From the NCBI GenBank assembly GCA_009869945.1, contig WIXG01000503.1, forward strand, positions 1-46,146: 46,146 nucleotides of DNA, in the 5' to 3' direction. Origin of the DNA: Mesaphorura yosii. Taxonomy: Eukaryota; Arthropoda; Collembola; Poduromorpha; Tullbergiidae. Shown piece after piece: positions 10,202-23,700 of this stretch (its first letter is position 1; each line of letters begins with the position of its first letter). The translations under genes were made by a program, and so were the position numbers. The notes under the pieces were generated by a model. It saw only the letters and a program-made list of their open reading frames with translations. It was not told where the DNA came from and did no database searches.

Positions 10202-11708
10202 ATGACTTTGCTGTGCGCACCGTCTGCTCCCAAGGCTTCTTCCATCACCATTGCTTTATTATCGATGATTCATGTATCGCTGTTGGGTGTTTGTGAGAGT
10301 GTCTTCACTAGGAAAAGCCACCTTGACATGACAGAGGATGACTGGGCATCACTACGGAAAGGGTTTGAGGTACTCAGAAAGCGCGCGGATGACAACGCGA
10401 CCTCGTACACATGGCAAGCAAATATTCACGGTTACAGCAACAAGAGCGAGGACAAAGACAGAGCGGATAAGAATCACTGGCATCAATGTCAACATGGGCA
10501 CTACTTCTTCCTCCCGTGGCACCGCATGTACCTCTACTGGTTCGAAAAGATTCTACGAAAAGCTTCCGGAAATCCAAACTTGACAATTCCGTACTGGGAC
10601 TACTTCAACGAAAAGGAGGGTGGGCGCAAATTTCCTCCTCAATTTCTGGGCAAGTTGACTGAAGACAGCCAACCAAACTGGTTGTACGTCGAAGGGCGCT
10701 GCATGACGAGTCCCGAAATTCCGCAAAATTACGTCGATGTTGGACCAGCGCTGTCCAAGTTTCGATTCACCGGACAAGACAAGGTGGATCAAGACACACG
10801 GACAGAATCCGATGGAGCAGGCTTGGCTGAACCAGAAATTTACATTTTACAATGAGGATGGCGAGGAGGAAGGGATGTCGGTGCAGAGTGTATTGAACAC
10901 GGAAGAGCAGCTCAACTACACCTACGACAAGTTGGTGATCGAGGACGTGAAGGACGAGCGAGGGTTCCTTCGTCGTTGCGTTGTTGTCCTTGGCGACGTC
11001 GACGTCCTCGCAATGTCCTCAAATGTCACCCATGAGGTGACTGCGATGAATCCGGTGATAAGACTGCACTCATCGCACTCTCCAAATGAACACTCTACCA
11101 ACTACTCGTACTCCATTCAATTGACACTCGTCAGCATCCTCCACACAACTATGTTCAGAGTTTGCTTCGGCGCTGACTCGTGCACTCATTTTGTGGATAA
11201 CTTTGTCATTTCGGACTCCAATTGCTCTTCCGGGCAGAGTGAGTCAACCCTGACATTCTCTGACTCAATTGTCAAATGCCTGAACGCAACTGAGGCCATC
11301 GTCAATTATTTTTCTGTGAATCGAAAGACGAGTGTGCCTGAGACAATCGACATTTGGATTGAACCGGATGACCGAGGGCCCAAACTACCGAACACCTGTA
11401 ACGATTCAAAGCAAAGTTTGGCGACATACCCGACGACGCTCGTGTTGATGCGGGTGAGTGGTGCTCAACTGGTGAGGTTCACAGAAGGACATGGAAATCA
11501 CCCCATCGACGACAATGCGAACAAAAATTTAAAATTCCGTCGCTTGGATTGGGTCCATGTTGTTTTGATTGTTGGGGTTGCTGCCATGGTCATCGGTTGT
11601 GTCTTTTATATTGTGATGATGATTATAGTTCGGAGAAAGCGACAGGCTAAGGGTGAGACTGCCCTAAGGGTAGCCAGTAGTCTACTGCCAGCAATAAATC
11701 AACATTAA
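10202..11708 (+). pseudogene. Membrane-anchored tyrosinase-like gene lacking the CuB domain
   Basis: Tyrosinases oxidise phenols with a two-copper centre. The first frame (10202-10855) has a signal peptide, then a CuA region: H76 in ANIHGY, H98/H100 in CQHGHYFF, H107 in LPWHRMYLYWFE, and TIPYWDYF. It resembles the bacterial/plant-type tyrosinase more than hemocyanin. After GPALSKFRFTG the frame breaks. The next frame resumes at about 10,780 with NPMEQAWLNQKFTFYNEDGE and NYTYD, typical of the region after CuB. It continues through a Cys-containing ectodomain to one TM helix (WVHVVLIVGVAAMVIGCVFY...) and a basic tail, ending at TAA 11706-11708. The roughly 100-residue CuB segment with its HH...DR histidines is absent. 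I read an internal deletion with frameshift; an assembly gap is possible. Catalysis would be lost. Confidence 0.7.
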
Positions 11709-14700
11709 AGTATTAAAGCAAATTGACTGTTTGGATATGACGCGCCAAATTTTGCCGATAAGGTTAAGGATCTCTGCACTCATGCAAAGGAATGACCCTT
11801 CTTAGCCTATTTTCTCATTTTTTAAGATTTGGCTCTCACTCCTGTCCATCTTGGTTTATTCCTTTACATGAGCGGCAGAGCTAAAAAGCGCAACTTCATT
11901 TCCTTTCTCACTCAGTCATATTTTACAGTAGCGAGAAGTACACTTTTAATTCATATTTTTCTCTGTAAAAGTTCGAGTAATTAAGTAAAGCAAAGCAATT
12001 CATTGTGGATCGTATCCATTGTCTTTGTCCACAAGCACTTTATTCCTTAGGTTGGTGTCAGTCACACTCAAGTGTCATCATTGTCAACACTGCTCATTGT
12101 CAGTCAGTTTGCTTCCTGGTCCGTCAGCACGTGCGGAGTGGTTCAACTGAGGAATTGTGCAGTGTGGATTGTCCCAGTTCGCCCTCGAGATCAACTTTAC
12201 GTTCCAGCGCAGGAAGCCACAGTCAGCATCTGGCCGGCTTCATTCTTTTGTATCCAATGCTTGGCAACTCAAGAGAATATCGTGCACCATATTTCCTAAC
12301 TCCAAATCTGACAACTGGCTGTAAGATTCAGTCACCTAGATAGATTCAAACAACATTACATCCTGCGGCGTCGCGAGCTTAATTTGGGACACAATTATTG
12401 ATTTTACCGAAAGCCTATTTGCGCTGAGACGGCGGGCCAAGGTTGACCGAGAAATTCCCAAAATACTTGAAATTTGCGTAGCCCTGAAGTTAAGGCTTAG
12501 GAAGTATTCCAGTTGGCTGATATTTATATAAATCTGAGGTCTTCTTCGATGTCATCTTTGCCTGCTGGAGATGACATCTTGTCCAGATTCCAAAACATAG
12601 AGCACTTCCTCTAGCTTTGAAATTGCACAATTAGCCCAGGCTATATTTATATTCAAACTAACCGTTTCTACTGCTAGCAGAATTGAATCGATACTTCTTG
12701 TTACAGTTTCTTAGTGATGTGGGTTTGCAGTCAATATGTTTTGACAATCTTGTATGGAAGCACGTCGACACGAAGGCGTTCAGCTGGTGTCATTTATCTA
12801 ATTACTGAGGGGCCTCACAGAATATATAATAATTTATTTCCTAGCAGAACCGAAAATTTACATAAAATAGCTGAATAAGAATTTCCACTTCCCATACACC
12901 CAAATACTTCTCTCATGAAGGCATAAAATCTTCTTGAATTTAAAATCATACAAAGGAGCCCGCAACCAATTCGATAGGTTTGTTTTCTCTGACGTCGGTT
13001 CTCTGTTCATATTGCCAGTGAACGGCAGCCCGTGGTAGGCGGCTGTATGCACTAATTAAAGTCGAAAGCCAATTACGAGGATTGCATTCATGCGTTCATT
13101 CAAAATGCAAGTACAAGTCATCTTTCTCGGTACCTGCAACTGAACTGTGTTGAGTTGCCAGTTGCTGCTGCATGCCGATGCCCAAAAAAGGCAATTCCAT
13201 TCTTGGTACTAAAAAGAAAACACCCACAAATGACAACCAAAGCCCGTCTCAGCCGTCTCCGTCCCTTGTTTCACGTTCGTTTTGAATCAAGTCAAGAGTT
13301 AATCAACTTTCTTACCTGCTGCATTGCGTAAGCGACAAGAACAAGAACATTGTTCAGATAACAGCAGAGCTCTCAGCTCGTTGTCCTAATGCATTCGGAA
13401 TTTATGTACTCTCTCGTTGCATTGCATCGGAATTTTGTTTCAGCCACTTGTAACATAATACACGACAAGCTGAAAACCTTTTTGTTTCCTTTTGTCTCAG
13501 GCTCTCATTCCTCTCATCATTCATTTCATTCTCCAGCGTCCCGAGTCAAGTCAGGGTCACGAGCTTTTTATGTTTTGGTTTTTACCTTTCCCTCATCTTC
13601 TCAGCCTCATCTCTCGTCTCGTGTTGTGTTTTGTACCTCGTGTCGAGGTGCGTGGTGCGTTGTTGGTGGGTCATGAGCTCATAGTCTTTAAAACCTTTTA
13701 CCTATTACTTAGCAAGTCCAGTGTATTAATTTGTATTCATAAACATGTACCTCGTACTTTGTAAAGCAGCAGTACAAAGGAAAGTGAAAAGACGAAGATA
13801 TTGCTTAGTCGTGTTTAGCACGGATACGGGCGTAATGAAACGGCACCTGTAACCAGCAGCGGCAGTTTAAGTCGGACTCTCGCAGTGCAACCGAATCGTT
13901 CCATGCTCAGCGGCCTTGAGCACCGGTGAATTGTGAATGAGTGAATTGACCGTAGATTTGTCCCCAGCACACAACTTGCAACTTGCGTTTGGCGGTCAAA
14001 TCGACGACAGCCCACAGCCACGACTTTGACTTTGTGCAGTTTTGCAGTTCGAGATTCGCGAGTGTCCCAAGCCAAGCCAACTGGAAGCAGAACTGCAGAA
14101 CGTCGGAAATGAGATAATCACGTCGAGTTAGTCATGGTCACGTCCAGCAAACAGCGACAGCAACGGCAACTCGATTCCGCGCAGTCAGCGAGTGCAGTGT
14201 TTGTTTTTAAATTAAAAATCAGAAAGGGTTAATGCACACTAATCCAAGCCTTCCAAGTGTTATACCGTGTTCGCGTTCGGAGTTCAACCCTTTGAATAAA
14301 CATCCAGTCACAGACTTCGTGCTATCTTGCTTCTTGCTGGTGGTTGTGAAATGAGTGTTTAATGCATGTAACGCGATGGTGGTGTTATTAATAGCATTAA
14401 CTGGATTTCATTTCAATGCAGCTGAGATGCGATGGGAAAAGAATTGAAGGGATGAAGAAGAGAAGTTACAAGTTCATTCGCTTCTCGGTGAAAGAGCACA
14501 AAAACAAAACGATGATTGATTGAACCCATCCACCACTGCACGAACTGCCTCGTGTCAAAGAAACTTTAAATTGTGAGAGGACTATAATAGTAATTTCAGG
14601 CACAGAGAAAATCGGCACTAAAATTGAAGCAGTGGCTGTCGAGCTGATTTGTTGAGGACTGAAGGTTCAAAGGGAAATGAAGAGGCGCAACGAATCACGG

Positions 14701-14754
14701 ATTCGACGAGACATGTAATTCTTTACGCTAATTAATTTTCGTAGTGTTGACAAG
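11709..14754. other. Non-coding region between the tyrosinase-like and laminin genes
   Basis: No open frame here shows a domain or a coherent splice pattern. The last kilobase probably contains the laminin promoter and 5' UTR, possibly with a non-coding first exon, but no core element is clear. A small hairpin at 12548-12578 is listed separately. Confidence 0.5.
12548..12578. repeat. Perfect 10-bp inverted repeat (hairpin)
   Basis: GATGTCATCT (12548-12557) and AGATGACATC (12569-12578) are exact reverse complements separated by 11 bases. No gene is adjacent and the function is unknown. Confidence 0.6.
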
Positions 14755-17700
14755 ATGAGGTCAAGAAAGTCAAGATTCAGTGCGCGTCACTGCGTGGCAA
14801 GTGCACGTGCAGGTGTGAGACTCTTGTTAGTAATTATGTGCACGTGCCTGAGGAGCCTAGCAACTGAAGGTAAGTTCATCGCTCGTGGATCTTTCGTGAA
14901 ACAATTAACGTGACGCTCATTTCTCATCTGGTGTGGCCGCAGATCTCGTAATGAGTCGAGAAGACCCTTCCGGTCAACTGTTCTTTCAACAAAACGACGA
15001 CGGAGTCCAGTACACGCAAGACGTGAACAACAACGACAACCATAACAATCATGCAGGCAACGACTACCGGCATCGCGACCAGAGTTCCGTGGGACTTTCG
15101 CCACCGGTGCTGAATCTGGCTGTGAACGCCGAGGTCACCGTCAACGCCACGTGCGGAGAGACGCGAGCGGAAACGTACTGTAAGCTCGTGGAGCACGTTC
15201 ATCTCCGTTCGCGTCCCGAGTCTCAGTGCGACGTGTGCGATGCCAGGAGCCATGTAAGCTTCCAGCTCTGCGACATGCTGAAGCCTAATGAAAAGCTTTC
15301 TTGCTTGTGACTTGAATTAAACAGGACCGAAACAAGCGTCACCCGATCGAGTACGCTACTGACGGCTCCAGTCGCTGGTGGCAGAGCCCTTCGCTTCAGA
15401 ACGGACGTGAATTCGAATGGGTCACTATTACGATCAACTTGAAACAAGTGTACCAAGTCGCGTACATCGTTATCAAGGCGGCCAACTCTCCTCGACCCGG
15501 GAACTGGATTCTGGAGCGTTCTTTAGACGGCTTCACCTACACTCCGTGGCAGTACTACGCGATTAGCAACGAAGAGTGCTGGAGTCGATATGGGATCCAG
15601 GGCACGAGCGAGAAACCGAGTTTCCAGACGGATGACGAAGTAATTTGCACGTCATACTACTCGAAGATCACACCATTCGAGGGCGGAGAGGTAAACAACG
15701 AGACTTCTTGTGTTTGTCGTTCTTTGAATGGTGGCGTCTTTCCTGTAGATCCACACATCTCTCGTTAATGGGCGCCCAGGTGCGGCAGGTCCATCGGAAG
15801 CACTGATAAAGTTCACGATGGCACAGTACATTCGGCTCCGGTTTCAGAAGATCCGGACGCTTCTGGCCGATCTCGTTCAAGGCGGTGGTGAAGCGTGGGA
15901 CCGGACCGTTATGCGCCGATACTTCTACTCCATCAAGGACATTTCCATTGGCGGACACTGTGTATGCTTTGGCCACTCGAACGAGTGCGTCAGCGATCCA
16001 GAAGAGAATGCTGAGAAATGCATGTGCAAGCACAACACGTGTGGACTGCAGTGCGACCGATGCTGCCCCATGTTCAACCAGCACAAATGGGCGGTGGGAA
16101 ACTCGACGTCCAGCGGCTCCTGTGAGCCGTGTCAGTGCCACGATCACGCTAACTCGTGCGTGTACGACGAGACGGTGGCTGCAGCACGAAAGTCGATTAA
16201 CACGCTTGGGATTTATGACGGTGGAGGAGTCTGTGTGGACTGTAAGGACTTCACCACCGGAATCAATTGCGAACGATGCATCGAAGGATACTACAGGCCG
16301 AATCACGTGGCCATTCAAGACCCAAACCCATGCAGGAAGTGTGATTGTGACCAAGTTGGAGCTGTCGGGCATTGTTTTATGGATCAAGACCCTGTGACGG
16401 CGACGACGACGAATTTGGTGAGTTTCACAGCTTTTAGGCCGCTATCCTGCATCAGTAGTTCAAAAGTCGGAGTGATTTCAAGTTTAAAAATGTGAATGTT
16501 TTTGTCTGGTTAAAAGTCATTACTTGATTCTGAAATGTGATATCCGGACCGCTGTATAATATAGTTATGTTACATGGGATTTGTCTTGACAGAAATACGG
16601 CGACTGTATTTGCAAGCCTGGCTTTGCCGGAAAGCGCTGTGACCAGTGCGCCGAGGGCTACCGCGGATTCCCGCATTGCGAGCGCTGTCCCTGCAACATG
16701 GCGGGCGTCGAGGATGGTGGATGCGACGGTGAGTGCATCTGCAAGACGAACGTACAAGGCCGCTTCTGCTCTGAGTGCAAGCACGGTTTCTACAATCTGG
16801 ACTCCCTCAACCCGAATGGCTGTACGCAGTGCTTCTGCAACGGACTCACGGACCAGTGCGTGTCCTCTAACGCGAGCGTCATCCGCGTCGAGAACGGCGA
16901 CGCATGGTTCGTGTCTGACTTGGCGGCGAGCCGGGTGATCCCCGTCCAGCGATCAGGCGGACTGTGGCACGTGAGCAATGAAGAGTTTGCAGGCTTCTCG
17001 ATGTACTTCTGGTGTGCGAACGGCACGTGGACGGGCTACCATCTCGACTCCTACGGCCTTCGACTCGTGCTCCACGTTTCGTGGGTGCAAGCAAGAGGCG
17101 ACACGAGCGGCCGTGTTCTGCGAGAGTACGACGTCCTCGTTCGTGGTCGGAGTTCAATGCTGGCGTTTGGAGAGTCATCACACGAAGGGAATAATGCGAC
17201 CATCGCCGTGCGACTGAATGAGATCGAGTGCGAGGTGTTGCCGCTGCCCGAACCGACCCATACCCGAGTGGACAGAAGTTCAGCCCGTCCGTGCACGCGC
17301 AATGACGTCATGCATGTGCTGTTCGACATTCGTCTCGTTATGTTTCGTGCCAAATTCCGAACAGACCAACTCGAGTCGATGCTGTTGGACGCGTACTTGG
17401 AGAAGGCTGCACATGCCGTGAGCGACGAAGATGGCGGAGGACTGCTAGCCTCGTCCGTGGAACTCTGCTCTTGTCCGCCAGGCTACATGGGCCCAAGCTG
17501 TGAAACGTGCGCGTACGGACATCGGGCCGCACCGAGCGCAGATGGTACGTGGCTGACACGCTGCTACCCGTGCGACTGCAACGGCCACGCCCGAAGCTGT
17601 GACCTGGACGGCAAGTGTTGGGCGTGCGAACACAACACGACTGGCGACCAATGCGATAAGTGCCAACCAGGCTTCTACGGCCGTGCGGAGTCTGGACAAG

Positions 17701-20700
17701 CGGCCGCCTGCAAACCGTGCGAGTGTCCCCTTGGGGCCGGTACACGGAACAGTTTCAGCCCAACGTGTGAATTGGTGGGCAACAATTACCGGTGCACGGC
17801 TTGTGCGGATGGATATGAAGGCGACTTTTGCGAGCGGTGTGCGAACGGCTACTGGGGTAATCCCACCAAGTCCGGAGACAGCTGCAAGCCCTGTGCATGC
17901 AATGGAGCGAAGAAGGGATCGCAACCCATCTGCGACCATCTAACTGGAGAATGCTTCGTGTGCTCGGATAACGCGGCCGGGTGGAAGTGCGAAGAATGTC
18001 TGCCAGGTTACTTTGGAAACCCACTCAACGGAACTTGCCAGTGTGGGTACAAAACCTTTTCAAGATGGGACAAAATGTACCTTCAATAAATGATTTCTAT
18101 ATTGGATTTCTTTGCTTCTTATTTGCAGCGTGCAACTGCAGCAGGTACGGTTCCATCGGCCAAGACTGTCACCCTGAATCTGGACTTTGCATTTGTGCCG
18201 ATAACTTCGAAGGACCAAAGTGTGATCGATGTGTGGTCGGGCACGGAAGTGTGGAAGAAGACTGCCCAATCTGCGCATGTGACGAACGCGGATCTGAGAG
18301 TCTTGTCTGCGAGCCGGCAACGGGACAGTGTTCTTGCAAGGGAGGAGTCGGCGGTCGCTTCTGTAACCGATGTCTGGACCTGCACTACAATTTCTCGAGT
18401 ACTGGTTGCTCGACTTGCGGCTGTGACGCCGACGGATCCGATTCACCCATCTGTAACCTGGCAACCGGACAATGCAGCTGTCTGCCGCATGTGCACGGGC
18501 GCCAGTGCGATCAATGTGAGGCGGGATTCTGGGGGATTAGGAGCGGCTTGGGATGCGTGAGCAGATGCGAGTGCCATGCTGAAGGAGCTGAAAGTGGAAC
18601 CTGCAATCCTGAAAATGGACAGTGCCGCTGCAAGCCGGGAGTCGGTGGCCGCTGCTGCGACCAGTGCGCGGTGGGCTACTGGGGATTCGCGAATGGCAGC
18701 ACGGGAAGCTGTCGTCCTTGCGATCCATGCACGAGTCCAGGCCACGTTTGTGACCAGAACACTGGCCAATGTGTGTGCCTCCCACACACCGAAGGCGACG
18801 AGTGTGATAAGTGTGTGCTTGGCTACTGGGGCTATTCACCGCTGGCTGGATGCGAAGAGTGCAACTGCAGTCACACAGGATCCATCTCTCAGCAGTGTTC
18901 GTCAGTCACAGGGAAGTGCACATGCCGAGAAGGTTTTGATGGTGAGAAATGCACGAAATGCAAGTTCGGCAACTTCAACTATCCGAAATGCACTCCATGC
19001 AACTGCGACCCTGCTGGGACAATCGAGACGTATTGCGATGACGAGGTGGGAGCGTGCGGCTGCGACGAGACGGGCCAATGCCAGTGCAAGGAGAATGTGG
19101 TGGGACAGAAGTGCAATCGGTGCTCCGAAGGAACGTACGACCTCCGCAAATCAAACCCAGAAGGATGTCAGGAGTGCTTCTGCTTCCGGAGGACGAATAA
19201 ATGCTCCCAGGGCTACTTTCAGTGGGAAAGGGTACCGATTAAAAAGCTTTCCTTAGCTTTCAATAATTTTTGCAACCTTTCTTGACTTTTTTTTCCAATT
19301 GTCTTCATTATGCATAATGCATGCCTTCTTTATTTCTCGATCGCCTCTCCAAACTCCGCTGGCAAATTTGACAGTTTGGTATGCTAAACTCGCGTTCTTT
19401 GACGACTATTCGGACTACGAACCACAGCCACGGCGGCGGAGGACCGCTACGACAGTTTAACCCGTACAATGAAGGAGAGGAGCAGTGCTTCATTTATGTA
19501 CGTACGGCGAGATTCGTTTTCAGTCACGCGGTTAAATGTTGTGTTGTAACGATAAATGTTACTTACCCCTCCGTCACAGAAAGGTTGTGTCCACGTACCC
19601 CATTGCATTAAACTAAACTAAATCATCAACTGTATGCACTGGAATCTATTCATGTGATTTGTAGTCAAAATTCCTTCGTGGTTTCAAGCTGGGTCCGTTC
19701 AAAATCCTGTGAATTTGATTGTAGCTTTTAGCTTTGGGCTTAGTTTTTCCACTGACCTGTAATCTGTCAACCTGTGGTTATAGTTCGTAGGTGCGAATCT
19801 TTGCTTTTTTGTAGCTAGTCGTTAAAGTGCTAACCCTGCTGCCTTACCTGAGCATCCGGTAGCTATTTGACTCACATTTATGTATTTTATAGTTGGCGTT
19901 GCCTTCCGAGCGTCGAATCGAACCGCTTTGGAACAGCAAATTTCGACTGAAGCTCATCAACAACTTGATTGTGATACCAGACAGTGGCAATGACGTCATG
20001 CTGGAGAATGAGATCTCGTTCGGAGCGCCGCTGTACTGGCCTCTGCCCCATATTTTTACAGGAGACAAAGTACGTAAAGTAAAGTAATCAACCCACACGC
20101 ACAACTGAACCACAGAACTGTGTAAACGTGTTTGTTTGTTGCTTCTTTAAGGTTCTTTCTTACGGCGGCTATCTGCGCTTCCGTGTTACATCTGAAGGTG
20201 GTTCCACCGTCTTCCCGTACCAGGTCCTGGAGTCCTACCCTCTCGTCCAGCTGCAGGGCAACTATCGACTCATTCTGGAGCATTTCATCCAGCGGGAGAG
20301 CCCGACCGGCTACTATGAGATCAAGCTGCACGAAGACTTCTGGCAGCTGAAGAACTTCAACGCGCCCGCCGGCCACGGGCACGGACGAGAGGGTGCCGTG
20401 ACGAAGGAGGTGATGATGGTCGCCCTTCAGAACCTGCAGTGGATCCTGATTCGCGGCACGAGCCGACCCGAGATCCACAGCGCGCGTCTGTTCAATGTGA
20501 GCCTGGACATTGCCGTGCCCTCGACTGCGAACAAGCACAACGCCTTCGGCATCGAAATCTGCGACTGTCCGTCGGAGTACAACAGCACGTCGTGCCAGAA
20601 CCCGAAGCTCGGCTACTATCGCTGGTACAAGAACGAGTACATTACCAGTACAGTCATCATCGACCTCATTGGCGAAGCGAAACCCTGCGAGTGCAACGGA

Positions 20701-23700
20701 AGAAGTGACCTTTGCGACACAGAGACAGGCAATTGCTTAGCGTGCGCAGCAAACACAGGCGGCCCGCACTGCGACGAGTGCGCTCTCGGTCACTACGGCC
20801 ACCCGGGAGAGAATTGCCTTCCCTGTCCGTGCCCGAGCGTGTGGACCAACCACGCGAATAGCTGCAAGGTGCTGGCCGTGCCTCCGTCTGTGCCTACGCG
20901 GCAGGCCTCTTTTCAGTGCCGCTGCAGGCCAGGCTACACAGGCCGACTCTGCGAGAAGTGCGAGTTTGGGTATTTCGGGAATGCAACGGCAGCAGGAGGC
21001 CAGTGTCAGCCGTGCACGTGCAATGAGTTCGGGAGCGTTGGGAAAGAGTGCGATCCGATCACGGGCCAATGCGCCTGCCGACCTGGAATCACGGGCCGCG
21101 ATTGCACAAAATGCTCACCTCGGCACGTGCTCATCGGTCGAGTGTGCACGTCTTGTGTGGACCAGTGCACTGGAGTACTGCTCTCGACCGTCGATGTCGT
21201 CGTTTCCGATCTCCGAACAGGAATCCGAATTCTGCTGGACGGGTACGACGGCGACTCATCACATCTCGTTGCGAACGTCTCCACCGCAGCTGTCTGGGCC
21301 AAGCTCGCTCACATCGAATCGCAGTGCGATGCACTGGCCGGCTTGGACGACGTCTTCAGCGGAGCCGAAACTGAAACAGAAGCGAAGATGCGTGAGTACG
21401 AAAGCCTTTATAGGGCACTTGTTCCACTTTCTGCTCAACAATGCAAACAATCCGAGGCGCAGCGCCAAGAAACTGCCCATGCAATGCAGCGAGTTGTCGC
21501 CCTTCGAGACTTGATTGAGCTGGCTAAATCCTCAACCCGTCAATCGATCGACCTGCTTGACAAGTACGCCCGTGGCCAATTTAAACCTCCTACGAGCAAC
21601 GTGACTGTGGAGCGTGAGATGACTCTTATCGTGGACGAAATGCGCCGTGTCGCAGCAGAGCTGACTCCAATCCTGGAAGAAGTGCGTGTCGAACGCGATG
21701 AGGCTTCCAGCGTGATGCAGGTGATGCAAAATTACGTGTGGACATTTGACGACTTCAAGGAGGACATTGACAAGGCGCGGGATCGACTGGACGACATTCG
21801 TCATTACATCACTCTGGGCGCACAGACGCAGGCACAAGCAGATGGCGTGCTGTACACGGCACACGAACACCTTCGCGGACTCCAAACTGGAATCGAGGCC
21901 ATTCATTCCGCTCTGCGTATGCTGGACGAGACGGGCACAGAGTCTGAGGATCTTCTATCCCGTGGCGACAACATGGTGCAAGAGATCAACCAGGTGATGA
22001 TGATGATTGAAGATCTGCTCGTCGATTCCCGCAACTGGACCAAAGAAGTTGAGATCCGCTCCAACGACCTCTTTGACATTGTACCACTGTACCGAGTTCG
22101 CTACGCGCAGCCGGCGTTCGACCACGTGCGATTTCTGCAACAAAAATCAGCCATGCTTCAGGGACTCATCCACGCGGTGACGTTCAACGGGTCGGAGCGC
22201 CTGCAAGGACTCGAGAACATGCGCAGCATCTCCACACTCGTGGACGAGGCAGAACAGTTGGCCAAGAGCACGGCGCGAGTCAACGAAGATACGCGCAATT
22301 ACATTGGACAATTCCTCGATCCTGACGATTTGGCCCCCGTTGCCCAGGACTCGCTGGACCGGATCCGGGACGGCGAGCTACTGCAGGAGATCGTGGCTCG
22401 TGCCATGCAGAACAACGTCGACATGAGTCGAGCGACGATCGAGAATGCTGAACGAAATCTTGTCAGAGTTCGAGTGACGCTGACTGAATTGGATTCGGCA
22501 ATTGAAAGACTAGATGCAGAAGTATTAACAGGTAAATCAGCATTGGCAATTCCGTAACTCTGAGCTTAAATTCTTGATTGGATTTACTTGATTTTCTTGT
22601 CTAGACGAACGCTATGCCGAGCTTATCGCACCCATCGACTCGGCTCGGCGTCTTCTCGACGAAATCGCGATGCAGGCCATGCAAATTGAGAGCGAGCTCA
22701 AGAGCCGCATTGCTGGAACCCCGATATCGGAGGCGGTGCACCTCGACAACGTGCGCACGATCGAGGAGGAACTCAGGCTCAAGATCAGCACGCTAGAAAC
22801 GAAGGTGGCGCAGATGCGATCACAGTACGACGCGGCCAAAACCAAGAACGAAGCCGGCACAAACAGTCTCGAGTATCTCAAAGCCCTCGTCTTGCAGGCG
22901 AGGCATCGGGCCGACTCCGTCCCAGTCGCTTTGGGGCCAGATGAGTCCGGTATCTGCTTCCGGCTGTTCAAGGTGGCTGGGCTGGCAGTCACGACAAGCA
23001 TTCGCTTCAAGTTCGCCCCGATCCGGAGCTCGGACTCACTTCTTCTCTTCTGGCCTAGCTCAATCAACGTACGATTCTTCTCTTTTCGCTTTTGATAAAT
23101 TGATCTTTCTTTCACATCATTAAGGAACTAATCATTTTTTTGCAGGAGGACTACATTTCCGTCGAGATGGTGAACTTGCGCATTAAAGTAAGTTGGAATC
23201 TTGGTTCGGGCCTCCACACAATCGTCTATCCTAAGAAGCTCGTGCCCGACTTGGAATCCGACAGCCAAAGCCCGAATCCATCCAGTTGGGTAGCCATCAG
23301 CCTTGACAGAATCGGGAGCTCGGTGACCGTGCACGTGGACAACGTCGAAAACCCCGCCGCCAGCGAGCCAGTTGCGTACCAAGGCGCTGACGAAGAATCC
23401 ACGCTGCTTGATCTCACGCCCACAGATTTCGTGCACATCGGCGGCTTCTCGAAGGAGAAACGATCCGGCCTCGTCTCGAACGGCCTCTCCGGGTGCATTT
23501 ACAGCCTGCAAATCAATGGACGCAACATTGGTCTATGGAACTTTGTTGGCAACGAAGGCTGTGCGCCCTGTGTTGAATGCCCGGGCCAGGAAACCGCAGG
23601 CCTCATCAACCTTGATTACTACGCCGACGGCAAGTCAAGCTACTCAGCAGTGAGTCGCGTACAATCGCAGACTTTCAACCCTAGGACGATTGAGATCTCA

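Noticed and set aside
10761..10783. A 22-base GT...AG stretch whose removal would restore the tyrosinase-like frame
   Set aside because: Animal introns are not that short, and the CuB region would still be missing, so it is probably coincidence.
13389..14075. Several open frames of 86-95 codons upstream of laminin
   Set aside because: They overlap on both strands and have no recognisable features. The region is better read as promoter and 5' UTR.
15668..16387. 239-codon minus-strand open frame, and many others across 15-25 kb
   Set aside because: These are shadows of the GC-rich laminin exons. They show only scattered hydrophobic residues and no domain.
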